Translations under genes and position numbers: made by a program
NCBI GenBank assembly: GCA_905369775.1
Contig: CAJPJR010000045.1
Coordinates: 1-17,012 of the forward strand
DNA length: 17,012 bases
From: Prevotellaceae bacterium UBA1746
GTDB taxonomy: Bacteria > Bacteroidota > Bacteroidia > Bacteroidales > Bacteroidaceae
Reading direction: 5' to 3'
The notes under the pieces: generated by a model
Told to the model about the DNA's origin: nothing
The model's database searches: none
Seen by the model: the letters and a program-made list of their open reading frames with translations, nothing else
Shown: positions 7,008-14,291 of the stretch, piece after piece
How the letters are laid out: each line of letters opens with the position of its first letter
How positions within the stretch are numbered: position 1 is the first letter of the stretch

Positions 7008-8210
7008 ATGAGAAAGATTTTCTATTCTCTTCTCGCGCTCCTCGCCCTCGGATTGGGCAGCTGCCAACGCGAAACCGGACTCACCAACGTCCAAACGTCT
7101 GAAACCACCACCGACCACCTCATCATCAAAGAGGTGTTCTACGCGGGTCACGCTATGGTTCGCACTCCCTCCACCAGCTACGATGGAGGTTATTCACCGT
7201 TCCCCGGTGGCGGCGGTTATGGCGATGACACAGATTCCGACACAGATTCTACTGCAGAAGACTCTACTGCAGAAGATTCTACTGGCGCTGCAACAACTCG
7301 TGCCGCAACGTTGGCAAAACGTTTCTACACTCGTGTGGACAACGACCAATACATCACCATCTACAATCCTTCTAAGCAAACGCTTTACCTCGATAGCATG
7401 GCGATTGTGACCAACCAAATCGACCCTCGCGTCATCTTTGAATTTGCGCCCGGCGACAACTTTGTCAACTCTTATTATGGCGTAAATAGCATCATGTGTT
7501 TCCCCGGTAAGGGTCATGACTATCCTGTGAAACCCGGTCAAACCATCGTGATTGCCAATCATGCCATTGACCATGCGAAGGACTACGAAAAATATCTCGA
7601 TGATAATGGCGAAAACCTCAAGGAATATGAAGGTATCGACCAATTCCTCGACCTCTCTAAGGCTGACTTTGAGTGGAGTCCCAGCACCGACAAGAACAAC
7701 AACCCCAACGTGCCCGATTTGATGCCCATCACGCCCGGCCGCGCCATGTCGACAATTCCTGAAGCTGTGGGTCTAGCACTCGTGCGTCTGCCTTGGTCGC
7801 CTGCCACCTTTGCTCAATATGAGAAGCGCAATCCCGAAGCTGATAAGAAAGCCAAGGTGAAAAATCCTGTGCACTACATCAACGTCACCAACACGGACTT
7901 CGCTGACTTTATAGCTGTTGAAATTCCTTTCAACAACGTCATCGACTGCATGACCATTTGCCCGCGCAAACGCTTCTTGATGAAACCTTCTAAGTTGGAC
8001 AAGGGTTTCCTCGGCGTGACCGAAGAAAACTTCTCATCTTACAACAATGAAAATCTCCTCAAGGTGATGGGGCTCTCGCTCCAACGCAAATTCGACGGTA
8101 AGGGCTTCGTGGACACCGACAACACGACGACCGACTTCGAAGTAAAGCCGGCTTCGCTCTCGCGCAAGGCCGCTGCGCCCGAAAAGCCCGCAGCGAAGCC
8201 CGCGCAATAA
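7008..8210 (+). CDS. DUF4876-like lipoprotein (400 aa)
   Basis: A lipoprotein signal ends at LGSC (Cys19). The body resembles the Bacteroidota DUF4876 family, recognised from memory: an opening 'LIIKEVFYAG', a strand 'RVDNDQYITIYNPS' (an 'it is the same as a named thing' strand before 'LYLDSMAI'), 'YPVKPGQTIVIANHAIDH', 'GLALVRLP', and 'ADFIAVEIPFNNVIDCMT', where the family usually has a D-A/C-V/M-E/T-C-like segment. Families of this kind often sit beside TonB receptors, as here, but the biochemical role is unknown. An acidic low-complexity insertion (D/S/T/E, residues ~73-91) is encoded by short DNA tandem repeats and breaks the first domain. The C-terminus is a low-complexity Ala/Lys/Pro tail. 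It is the last gene of the operon, followed 33 bp later by a strong terminator. The family assignment is moderately sure; the lipoprotein call is firm. Confidence 0.82.
   Translation: MRKIFYSLLALLALGLGSCQRETGLTNVQTSETTTDHLIIKEVFYAGHAMVRTPSTSYDGGYSPFPGGGGYGDDTDSDTDSTAEDSTAEDSTGAATTRAATLAKRFYTRVDNDQYITIYNPSKQTLYLDSMAIVTNQIDPRVIFEFAPGDNFVNSYYGVNSIMCFPGKGHDYPVKPGQTIVIANHAIDHAKDYEKYLDDNGENLKEYEGIDQFLDLSKADFEWSPSTDKNNNPNVPDLMPITPGRAMSTIPEAVGLALVRLPWSPATFAQYEKRNPEADKKAKVKNPVHYINVTNTDFADFIAVEIPFNNVIDCMTICPRKRFLMKPSKLDKGFLGVTEENFSSYNNENLLKVMGLSLQRKFDGKGFVDTDNTTTDFEVKPASLSRKAAAPEKPAAKPAQ
7227..7280 (+). repeat. In-frame coding tandem repeats (2 x 12 bp, then 2 x 15 bp)
   Basis: GACACAGATTCC/T occurs at 7227-7238 and 7239-7250, then ACTGCAGAAGAYTCT at 7251-7265 and 7266-7280. 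Both unit sizes are multiples of three, so unit gain or loss keeps the frame. They encode DTDS DTDS and TAEDS TAEDS, an acidic spacer after a Gly-rich stretch (FPGGGGYGDD). The repeats suggest recent slippage and a length-variable exposed loop. Confidence 0.85.
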
Positions 8211-8243
8211 GGCGAGTCCGGCTCAAAGCCACCGCATTTTGTC

Positions 8244-8284
8244 AAGCGCCGGGGGAGTTGCTCACTCCCTCGGCGCTTTCGTTT
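8244..8284 (+). terminator. Intrinsic terminator of the receptor/lipoprotein operon
   Basis: Stem AAGCGCCG-G-GGGAGT (8244-8258) pairs with ACTCCC-T-CGGCGCTT (8264-8278), 15 bp with one G-U and a 5-nt loop, followed by TTTCGTTT. It lies 33 bp after the DUF4876-like stop codon. Confidence 0.88.
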
Positions 8285-8435
8285 GTCTGCAGGGCCCGCC
8301 CGTTGGGAAAACACGGCCGCTTCTCAGCTTCGGAGCGCCTGCGGTGTCTCGCCTTCGGCCGACTTCGCTCACGACTTCACCCGATCGGCACGGCGGGAGC
8401 GGCCTTCTGCTCGCCGCTCCCTCGCTCCAAGGCAC

Positions 8436-8472
8436 AAAAAGAGGGCGCTCCACATCGTTGTGGAGCGCCCTC
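8436..8472 (-). terminator. Intrinsic terminator of nifJ
   Basis: A perfect 14-bp inverted repeat (8441-8454 and 8459-8472) with a 4-nt loop is followed, on the - strand, by five T (A-run at 8436-8440). It lies 37 bp beyond the nifJ stop codon. Together with the terminator at 8244-8284 it closes two convergent units. The ~150 bp between them is GC-rich and I see nothing in it. Confidence 0.9.
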
Positions 8473-8509
8473 GCGCGTTATAATGGTGCGACTGCGTCGC
8501 GAAGTGGGC

Positions 8510-11500
8510 TTAAGCCTCAACCTTCGACCAGTCTTGTTGGCTCATACGCACGTAGCTTTGGTAGCGGCGCTTGGCATTCTCTTCGCAAGCCTGGAAGAGT
8601 TCGGCAGCCTGTGCGGGGAACTGCTTTTTGAGTGCCTGGAAGCGCACTTCGCCCGTGAGGAAGTCTTGGAAATCCTCCCACTTCGGCGCCTTGCTGTCGA
8701 GCAGGAAGGGGTTTTTGCCCTGTTCTTCGAGCTCGGGGTTGTAGCGCCAGAGGTGCCAATAGCCACATTTCACGGCCAGTTCCTCTTCGTGCTGCGATTT
8801 GCCCATGCCGGCTTTCAGACCGTGGGCGATACAGGGCGAATAGGCCACGATGAGCGAAGGTCCGGGGTAGGCTTCTGCCTCGCGGATGGCCTTGAGCGTC
8901 TGGTTGTGGTCGGCGCCCATGGCGATTTGCGCCACGTAAACGTAACCATAAGTGGTGGCGATGAGGCCGAGGTCCTTCTTTCGGATGCGCTTACCGCTGG
9001 CGGCAAACTTGGCCACGGCACCCGTAGGCGTAGCCTTGGAGGACTGACCGCCGGTGTTGGAGTAAACTTCGGTGTCGAGGACGAGAATGTTCACATCTTC
9101 GCCGCTGGCGATCACGTGGTCCAGTCCGCCGTAGCCAATGTCGTAGGCAGCACCATCACCACCGATGATCCACTGCGAACGCTTGGTGAGATAGTGGCTG
9201 AGTTCGTCGAGTTGTGCGCAAACCGGGCAACCTTCGGCCTGTCCGGCCTGGATGAGGGGTTTAAGACGGGCGGCGGCAGCCTTGCTCTCGGCCGCTTTGT
9301 CCTTGCCGTCGAGCCATTGCTGTGCGGCCTCCTTGAATTCTGCGCTCACATGCTCATCGTCGAGGCAACGCGTGAGGATTTCGGTGATGCGGGTGCGCAT
9401 TTTCTTGTTGGCCAAGGCCATACCGAGTCCGTATTCGCAGAAGTCTTCGAAAAGCGAGTTGGCCCATGCCGGTCCGTGTCCCTCTTCGTTGGTGGTGTAG
9501 GGAGTGGAGGGGATGGAAGCGGAGTAGATCGACGAGCAACCGGTGGCGTTGGCCACCATCTCGCGGTCGCCGAAGAGCTGGCTGACGAGTTTCACATAGG
9601 GGGTCTCGCCGCAGCCTGCACATGCGCCGGAGAATTCGAAGAGCGTGGGGGCAAACTGCGAGTTCTTGGGGTTGGCGTTGATGTCGAGCAGGTGGTGTTT
9701 GCTCTTGACGTTGTTAATGAGGTAATCCCAGTGGGCCGCTTCGTCGCGTTCCTTTTCGAGGGTGGACATGGCGAGGGCTTTTCCGGTTTTGGGCTTGCCG
9801 GGGCACACGTCAACGCAGTTGGCGCAACCGGTGCAGTCGAGTACGCTCACCTGGATGCGGAAGTTCATGCCCTTCATGGCGGCGGGCGCCTTCATTTCGA
9901 TGGCGGGCGCGTCGAAACCGGCCTTTTCGTCGGCATCGAGCACGAAGGGACGGATGCAACCGTGGGGGCAAACGTAGGCGCACTTGTTACACTGGATGCA
10001 ATTCTCCAGATCCCAAGTGGGCACGAAGGTGGCGACGCCGCGCTTCTCGTAGGCAGCGGTGCCTTGGTGCCAGGTACCGTCTTCGAGTCCCTTGAAAGCG
10101 CTGACGGGGAGGTCGTTTCCGACCTGTGCATTGATGACGCGCACGAGATCTTTGACGAAAGCGGGTGCTCCGTCGTCGACGGCCTTGTCATCTTCGAGCG
10201 AAGCCCATGCGGGATCGACGGCGAACTGGTGATACTCGCCTCCGCGATCGACGGCAGCGTAGTTTTTCTCCACCACGTCCTGACCTTTCTTGCCGTAAGT
10301 CTTTTCGATGAAGTGCTTCATCTCCTCCACGGCCTTGTCAACGGGGATCACGCCGGTGATGCGGAAGAAGGCGCTCTGCAAAATGGTGTTGGTGCGGTTG
10401 CCCAATCCGATTTCGGCAGCGATTTTCGTGGCGTTGATCACATAGACCGTGATGTTTTTCTGTGCCAAGATGCGCTTGATCTTGTTGGGCATGTTGCGGG
10501 TGAGGGCCTCATCGTCCCAAACGGTGTTGAGCAGGAAGGTACCTCCGGGCTGAATGCCGCGCAGCACGTCGTACATGTGCATGTAGCTCTGCACGTGGCA
10601 AGCCACGAAGTTGGGGGTGTTCACCAGATAGGTGGAACGAATGGGGTGATCGCCGAAACGCAAGTGCGAGCAAGTGAAGCCGCCCGACTTCTTCGAGTCG
10701 TAAGAGAAGTAAGCTTGGCAATACTTGTCGGTGGTTTCGCCGATGATCTTGATGGAGTTCTTGTTGGCTCCCACCGTACCGTCGGCTCCGAGTCCGTAGA
10801 ATTTGGCCTGGAACATGCCCTCTCCGCCGAGGCTGATTTCCTCTTTCGGGGGGAGAGACGTGAAGGTCACATCGTCGACAATGCCGATGGTGAAGTGGTC
10901 CTTGGGTTCGTTGAGCGCGAGGTTCTCATAGACCGACATGATTTGTGCCGGAGTGGTGTCGTTGGATCCCAGTCCGTAGCGTCCGCCCACGATGAGGGGG
11001 GCATTTTCACGGCCGTAGTAGGCATCCTTGACGTCGAGATAGAGGGGTTCTCCGCTGGCACCGGGTTCTTTGGTGCGGTCGAGCACGGCAATGCGCGTGG
11101 CCGTGGCGGGCACAGCGGCGAGGAGGTGCTTGACCGAGAAGGGGCGATAGAGGTGAACGCAGACCATGCCGACCTTTTCTCCCTTTTCGCGGAGGTAGTC
11201 GATGGCTTCGCGAGCAGCTTCAGTGGCCGAACCCATGAGAATGATCACGCGGTCGGCTTCGGGATCGCCGTAGTAGTTGAACAGGCCGTATTCGCGACCG
11301 GTGATGCGGCTGATTTCCTTCATGTACTCCTCCACCGCTTCGGGCACAGCCTCATAGAAGGGGTTGGATGCCTCGCGGTGTGCGAAGAAGGTTTCGGGGT
11401 TTTCGGCCGTGCCTCGTGTCACGGGGTGCTCGGGCGTGAGGGCACGTTCGCGAAATTCGCTCAGCGCCTTGCGGTCCACCAGCGGGCTGAGGTCTTCGGT

Positions 11501-12061
11501 GTCGAGGCATTCGATCTTCTGGATCTCGTGCGAGGTGCGGAAACCGTCGAAGAAGCTGATGAACGGCACGCGGGTCTTGATGGCAGCCAAGTGGGCCACG
11601 CCGGCCAGGTCCATCACTTCCTGCACCGAACCTTCGGCCAGCATGGCGAAGCCGGTTTGGCGTGCCGACATGACGTCTTGGTGATCGCCGAAGATGCTCA
11701 GGGCGTGGCTGGCAATGGTGCGCGCCGAAACGTGGAACACGCAGGGGAGGAGTTCGCCGGCAATCTTGTACATGTTGGGAATCATGAGCAAGAGGCCCTG
11801 CGATGCGGTGAAAGTGGTGGTCAGTGCGCCGGCTTGGAGCGAACCGTGCACAGCGCCGGCGGCGCCGCCCTCGCTTTGCATTTCCTGCACGAGGACAGTT
11901 TCGCCGAACATGTTTTTGCGGCCTTGCGCCGACCAGTCGTCGACGTATTCTGCCATCGTAGACGAGGGCGTGATGGGGTAAATGGCGGCCACTTCGCTGA
12001 ACATGTAGGCGATGTGGGCAGCAGCCTGGTTGCCATCACAAGTAATGAATTTCTTAGCCAT
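8510..12061 (-). CDS. nifJ: Pyruvate:ferredoxin (flavodoxin) oxidoreductase
   Basis: This cytoplasmic, thiamine-diphosphate and iron-sulfur enzyme oxidises pyruvate with CoA to acetyl-CoA and CO2 and reduces ferredoxin or flavodoxin, a central step in anaerobic Bacteroidota. All domains of the fused homodimeric type are present in order: the N-terminal domain (conserved 'YPITPSST' at 28-35), domain II, the gamma-type domain with the 'GANKNSIKIIG' (EKR-type) segment (~431-441), a two-cluster ferredoxin domain (Cys688/691/694/698 with Cys702 just after, and Cys743/746/749/753), and the TPP-binding C-terminal domain ('GDGAAYDIG' ~968-976, 'VYSNTGGQ' ~999-1006). The proximal 4Fe-4S cluster ligands appear as Cys814, Cys817, Cys842 and Cys1077, matching the spacing in the Desulfovibrio africanus enzyme. 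At 1183 aa it is full length but lacks the C-terminal extension that protects the D. africanus enzyme from oxygen. It appears monocistronic, with its own promoter, leader and terminator. Confidence 0.98.
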   Translation of the reverse strand: MAKKFITCDGNQAAAHIAYMFSEVAAIYPITPSSTMAEYVDDWSAQGRKNMFGETVLVQEMQSEGGAAGAVHGSLQAGALTTTFTASQGLLLMIPNMYKIAGELLPCVFHVSARTIASHALSIFGDHQDVMSARQTGFAMLAEGSVQEVMDLAGVAHLAAIKTRVPFISFFDGFRTSHEIQKIECLDTEDLSPLVDRKALSEFRERALTPEHPVTRGTAENPETFFAHREASNPFYEAVPEAVEEYMKEISRITGREYGLFNYYGDPEADRVIILMGSATEAAREAIDYLREKGEKVGMVCVHLYRPFSVKHLLAAVPATATRIAVLDRTKEPGASGEPLYLDVKDAYYGRENAPLIVGGRYGLGSNDTTPAQIMSVYENLALNEPKDHFTIGIVDDVTFTSLPPKEEISLGGEGMFQAKFYGLGADGTVGANKNSIKIIGETTDKYCQAYFSYDSKKSGGFTCSHLRFGDHPIRSTYLVNTPNFVACHVQSYMHMYDVLRGIQPGGTFLLNTVWDDEALTRNMPNKIKRILAQKNITVYVINATKIAAEIGLGNRTNTILQSAFFRITGVIPVDKAVEEMKHFIEKTYGKKGQDVVEKNYAAVDRGGEYHQFAVDPAWASLEDDKAVDDGAPAFVKDLVRVINAQVGNDLPVSAFKGLEDGTWHQGTAAYEKRGVATFVPTWDLENCIQCNKCAYVCPHGCIRPFVLDADEKAGFDAPAIEMKAPAAMKGMNFRIQVSVLDCTGCANCVDVCPGKPKTGKALAMSTLEKERDEAAHWDYLINNVKSKHHLLDINANPKNSQFAPTLFEFSGACAGCGETPYVKLVSQLFGDREMVANATGCSSIYSASIPSTPYTTNEEGHGPAWANSLFEDFCEYGLGMALANKKMRTRITEILTRCLDDEHVSAEFKEAAQQWLDGKDKAAESKAAAARLKPLIQAGQAEGCPVCAQLDELSHYLTKRSQWIIGGDGAAYDIGYGGLDHVIASGEDVNILVLDTEVYSNTGGQSSKATPTGAVAKFAASGKRIRKKDLGLIATTYGYVYVAQIAMGADHNQTLKAIREAEAYPGPSLIVAYSPCIAHGLKAGMGKSQHEEELAVKCGYWHLWRYNPELEEQGKNPFLLDSKAPKWEDFQDFLTGEVRFQALKKQFPAQAAELFQACEENAKRRYQSYVRMSQQDWSKVEA

Positions 12062-12103
12062 ACTTCTATGGTGTTATGATTGTTATGTTATGATGTCCTT
12101 GTG

Positions 12104-12233
12104 GGCGGAAGTTTCCGCCTGAGCCGGCGTGCCATGCCGGAAGCCGCTGCTGCCCGTTGTGCACACGGGGGTGGAGCGTGGTCGGTCACCATGAATGAAG
12201 ATGAACGAGCGGTCCTCTCGGACCCTGCAAGGG
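12104..12233 (-). promoter_or_regulatory. Structured 5' leader of nifJ (hairpins)
   Basis: If transcription starts near 12261, nifJ has a leader of ~200 nt, long for this phylum. On the - strand it contains, from 5' to 3', CCCT/AGGG (12223-12233), GGTCC-GAGA-GGACC (12211-12224, a GNRA-type loop, overlapping and so mutually exclusive with the previous stem), CCGGC/GCCGG (12124-12140) and GGCGGA/TCCGCC (12104-12119). The last 40 nt before the ATG is A/T-rich and carries two copies of ATCATAACA, with no clear Shine-Dalgarno. I do not recognise a known riboswitch class. Confidence 0.4.
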
Positions 12234-12267
12234 AGCCCTGCGTCTGTGAGCGCGGGCGTCCGTAGGG

Positions 12268-12298
12268 CAAAGGTAATATTTCTTTTCTGACAGACCAA
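12268..12298 (-). promoter_or_regulatory. Bacteroidota-type promoter of nifJ
   Basis: On the - strand, TTG (12298-12296) and TACCTTTG (12275-12268) are separated by exactly 20 nt, the same spacing as the operon promoter at 944-974. The expected start is about 12261-12263. Confidence 0.72.
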
Positions 12299-12591
12299 GT
12301 GCGCATTTCCGAAACTTCGCACCCGATAAGCTTTTGCGGTGCGAAAATAACGCTTTTTGCACCTCGGCGCGTTTTCTCGTCCCGCTTTTCGGCGCCCTCC
12401 GCCCCCGCTGCCGAAACATTCCCTTCGCGCAGAGCAAAACCCCGCGTTTTGGCACAAAAGCGCCCCGTATTCAACAAAAATAGCCCTATTTTTCACATCC
12501 CCTCGGCGCCCTGCGAAATCATTAGTCTACGCGCGCGATCCTATATAATAGCAATTTCTTCGACCGGCGAGCCATATTCTTTAGTCAATTC
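12299..12591. other. Intergenic region upstream of nifJ, no gene seen
   Basis: This is GC-rich up to about 12480, then becomes AT-richer. Reading frames on either strand have compositions like shadow frames (Arg/Ala/Ser/Cys-rich) and no start context, so I call none. It contains AAAAC-N5-GTTTT at 12436-12450, also found at 3781-3795 between the receptor and lipoprotein A. CCATATTCTTT occurs at 12572 and again 31 bp later inside the adjoining repeat. Confidence 0.5.
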
Positions 12592-12676
12592 CTTTGCATT
12601 CTCCATATTCTTTGTATTTTTGCCCAAAAGCATGAGCCTCACCACCCCGCAAACGGTCGAAAGTCGTGCTTCCGCA
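12592..12676 (+). repeat. Promoter/leader direct repeat, left copy
   Basis: This 85-bp stretch is nearly identical to 15334-15419: about ten scattered changes and one single-base indel. It runs from CTTTGCA through TGCCCAAAAGCATGAGCCT to CGAAAGTCGTGCTTCCGCA. Similarity seems to resume after a short insertion (AAGCC..TAGC near 12700 and 15419). The right copy is the promoter/leader of the TPR gene; this left copy has no convincing full-length gene behind it. The two copies bracket the AT-rich accessory patch. Confidence 0.88.
12594..12622 (+). promoter_or_regulatory. Promoter within the left repeat copy
   Basis: TTG (12594-12596) and TATTTTTG (12615-12622, fits TAnnTTTG) are 18 nt apart, the same distance as in the right copy. 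If active it would transcribe into the transposase remnant, where the only short frame with an ATG (12787) is weakly supported. Confidence 0.45.
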
Positions 12677-12961
12677 CCGGTAATCGGCAGAAAGCAAAGC
12701 CCTAGCACCACTTCCCATCCGCGCAAAAGACGAGACGAAGGCCTTAATCGCCTTACGCCACACATTGCTTCTCAAATTCAATCCCTATGCGAAGACTCTT
12801 TTCGCACATTCCCACTATAGCAACGTTTGGTGCATGTTCCGCTGCGGAATCCAAAGACGAAGACATCCACTACACACGACAACTGAAAGGAACTGTTTCC
12901 TTTCAACGTCGCCATTCCGAAGCCCTCGACATTGCCGTTGACTGTCTCCCCGGTTCTGCAG

Positions 12962-13186
12962 AATTCGTTGATGCCTCTACGCGATAAAATTCTACTGAGA
13001 AAAAGACCACTGATCGAGACGGTAAACGACGAATTGAAGAACATCGTTCAAATTGAACACACGCGTCACAGAAGCATCGGAGGGTTGGCAGCGAATCCCA
13101 TGGCAGCCATAGCCGCATATAGTTTCTTGCCAAAAAAACCATCGCTTAATATCAAAATCATCGAAAGAGAAAGAAGAATGACTTAG
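12962..13186 (+). pseudogene. IS982-family transposase, C-terminal remnant
   Basis: About 74 codons match, from memory, the C-terminal end of Bacteroidota IS982-type DDE transposases: 'RDKILLRKRPLIETVNDEL', then 'KNIVQIEHTRHRS' and 'AYSFLPKKPSLN'. The catalytic glutamate region (IET) is present, but the ~220 upstream residues, including the first two acidic residues, are missing, so it cannot be active. The block corresponding to 'FLVNLI.G' of relatives reads 'GGLAANPMAAI', a local divergence. No in-frame transposase sequence is visible before about 12962, and I could not identify terminal inverted repeats. The remnant marks past mobile-element activity inside the repeat-flanked patch. Confidence 0.82.
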
Positions 13187-13244
13187 ACCGACCTAAGTCC
13201 AAACAGAGTAAAAAGCATCAAATTCAACAAAATCAGATAGAATT

Positions 13245-13466
13245 ATGAGACATCTACTCGCCCTATGTATAGCCATTCTCTGTATGAGTATGGCGAGTGT
13301 GCCGGACACACAAAAACCTCGTCGTGAAGAAGCTATCGCGCTTATCCAAAGCACAAAGGGTATCAATGTTTGTGGTAAACAAAGTAGTGTTACTGACCCC
13401 TATAAGCTCAAGAAAGAACTTGAAGCGGATGTCGTGTTTTCATCGAGAATAGCTCAATTCATGTAG
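13245..13466 (+). CDS. Small secreted protein, unknown function (73 aa)
   Basis: I do not recognise it. A signal peptide (MRHLLALCIAILCMSMAS) is followed by a short, charged mature part (~54 aa) with one Cys (Cys43) and no known motif. The length and abrupt end suggest either a genuine small exported protein or the 5' stump of a longer gene. It begins 58 bp after the transposase remnant and ends 21 bp before the next gene on the same strand, so the two may be co-transcribed. No promoter matching TAnnTTTG was found close upstream. Base composition is clearly more AT-rich than in the flanking operon and nifJ. Confidence 0.5.
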   Translation: MRHLLALCIAILCMSMASVPDTQKPRREEAIALIQSTKGINVCGKQSSVTDPYKLKKELEADVVFSSRIAQFM

Positions 13467-13487
13467 AATACCCTCAATAAGACGTTT

Positions 13488-14003
13488 ATGAAAAAGTTAC
13501 TTATTCTCCTTTTTCTCTCTTGGACGTTGCACGCTGTATATGCTCAAACAGAAGGCCTCGTTCCTATTAAACACGTGTCCTCCATCTATGAAGAGCAGAT
13601 CTCATATCCATCGGGAAGAGAGGATCGTTGCTATCTTATCTTTTGGAAAGATTCGCTAGGCGTGCATGGATGTTTAAATGCCACAACAGATGAGTTTTAT
13701 GTAGCTAGAGAAGGATTCCTTCCTGGTTATGAGATTCGTCCTTTGCAAAACATCATTGTAAAACAGGATTCTTTGTCTTTTACAGTCGAAGCAGGGGTAG
13801 AATTTGACAACCCAGTTCCATTATATTGCAAGGAGGAGGCAACAGCGCAGCGCATGGGCATCCCCCTTTGGATACAAAAAGGTGCAAAACCCGATGTGAT
13901 TACTCATAAATACAAAGGGAAGATTGAAGCCAATCGTTTGGTAATAGATGATGGGGAACCTTTTACCATTCCTAGGAAACGTGTTTTCATTCGCTGTAAC
14001 TAA
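13488..14003 (+). CDS. Secreted protein of unknown function (171 aa)
   Basis: The family is not recognised. A clear signal peptide (MKKLLILLFLSWTLHAVYA, cleavage before Gln20) gives a ~152-aa mature periplasmic or secreted protein. It has four cysteines (48, 62, 114, 170), enough for two disulfides, and a predicted beta-rich pattern: 'RCYLIFWKDSLGVHGCL', 'EIRPLQNIIVKQDSLSFTV', and a final 'LVIDDGEPFTIPRKRVFIRC'. The ATG is 21 bp after the preceding stop. An 11-bp hairpin with a short T-run follows immediately. The AT-rich codon use differs from the core genes around it. Secreted small proteins with this layout occur in clusters in Bacteroidales; any role in toxin/immunity or adhesion is speculation. 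Confidence 0.75.
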   Translation: MKKLLILLFLSWTLHAVYAQTEGLVPIKHVSSIYEEQISYPSGREDRCYLIFWKDSLGVHGCLNATTDEFYVAREGFLPGYEIRPLQNIIVKQDSLSFTVEAGVEFDNPVPLYCKEEATAQRMGIPLWIQKGAKPDVITHKYKGKIEANRLVIDDGEPFTIPRKRVFIRCN

Positions 14004-14009
14004 TCTCAT

Positions 14010-14048
14010 GTACCCCATCATTTCCGTGTGAGGTGATGGGGTACTTTT
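14010..14048 (+). terminator. Intrinsic terminator after the 171-aa gene
   Basis: Perfect 11-bp arms GTACCCCATCA (14010-14020) and TGATGGGGTAC (14034-14044) with a 13-nt loop are followed by TTTT. It lies 7 bp after the stop codon and separates this gene from the next one. Confidence 0.85.
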
Positions 14049-14051
14049 AAG

Positions 14052-14291
14052 GTGTATTATAATGTCGAAAAATTGTATGGACACTGTGTCGAAGGACAAG
14101 CTCCCGCAGTTGTAATCCGCCCCAACGCTGATGGCTCAGCAGATTATTATGACCCACAAACTGGCTGCAGCGGCACTCTCCCTAAAGGAACCTACTCAGA
14201 TTGGAAATACCCAAAATCCATTTGCCATGAATACATTAAAAACTATATTCACGTGTTTCTTTACTCTCTGTTTTATGATGGTAGCCAATAG
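14052..14291 (+). pseudogene. Possible gene remnant without a proper start
   Basis: An open frame of ~79 codons starts only with GTG, right at a terminator, and has no upstream leader. Its first ~57 residues look protein-like ('VEKLYGHCVEGQAP', 'NADGSADYYDPQTG', 'LPKGTYSDWKYPKS'), unlike typical shadow frames. The last part overlaps the signal peptide of the next gene in another frame. I read it as the leftover of a secreted-protein gene in this decaying patch. It could also be chance. Confidence 0.28.

Noticed and set aside
8258..12079. Long + strand open frame (1273 codons) opposite nifJ
   Set aside because: It is an antisense shadow of a GC-rich, well-conserved gene; its translation is Val/Gly/His/Ala/Phe/Leu-rich with no domain, and nifJ is certain on the other strand.
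12083..12496. 137-codon - strand frame between nifJ and its promoter region
   Set aside because: It spans the nifJ promoter and leader; its Arg/Cys/Ser-rich composition looks non-coding and there are overlapping alternatives in other frames.
12787..12987. 66-codon + frame with a lipoprotein-like start (FGAC) after the left repeat
   Set aside because: The signal is poor (few hydrophobic residues), the 3' part overlaps the transposase remnant in another frame, and no family is recognisable. It could be a stump of a gene fused to the IS remnant.
13180..13199. GACTTAG/CTAAGTC hairpin at the end of the transposase remnant
   Set aside because: It has only 7 bp, is AT-rich and has no T-run; not convincing as a terminator or an IS terminal repeat.
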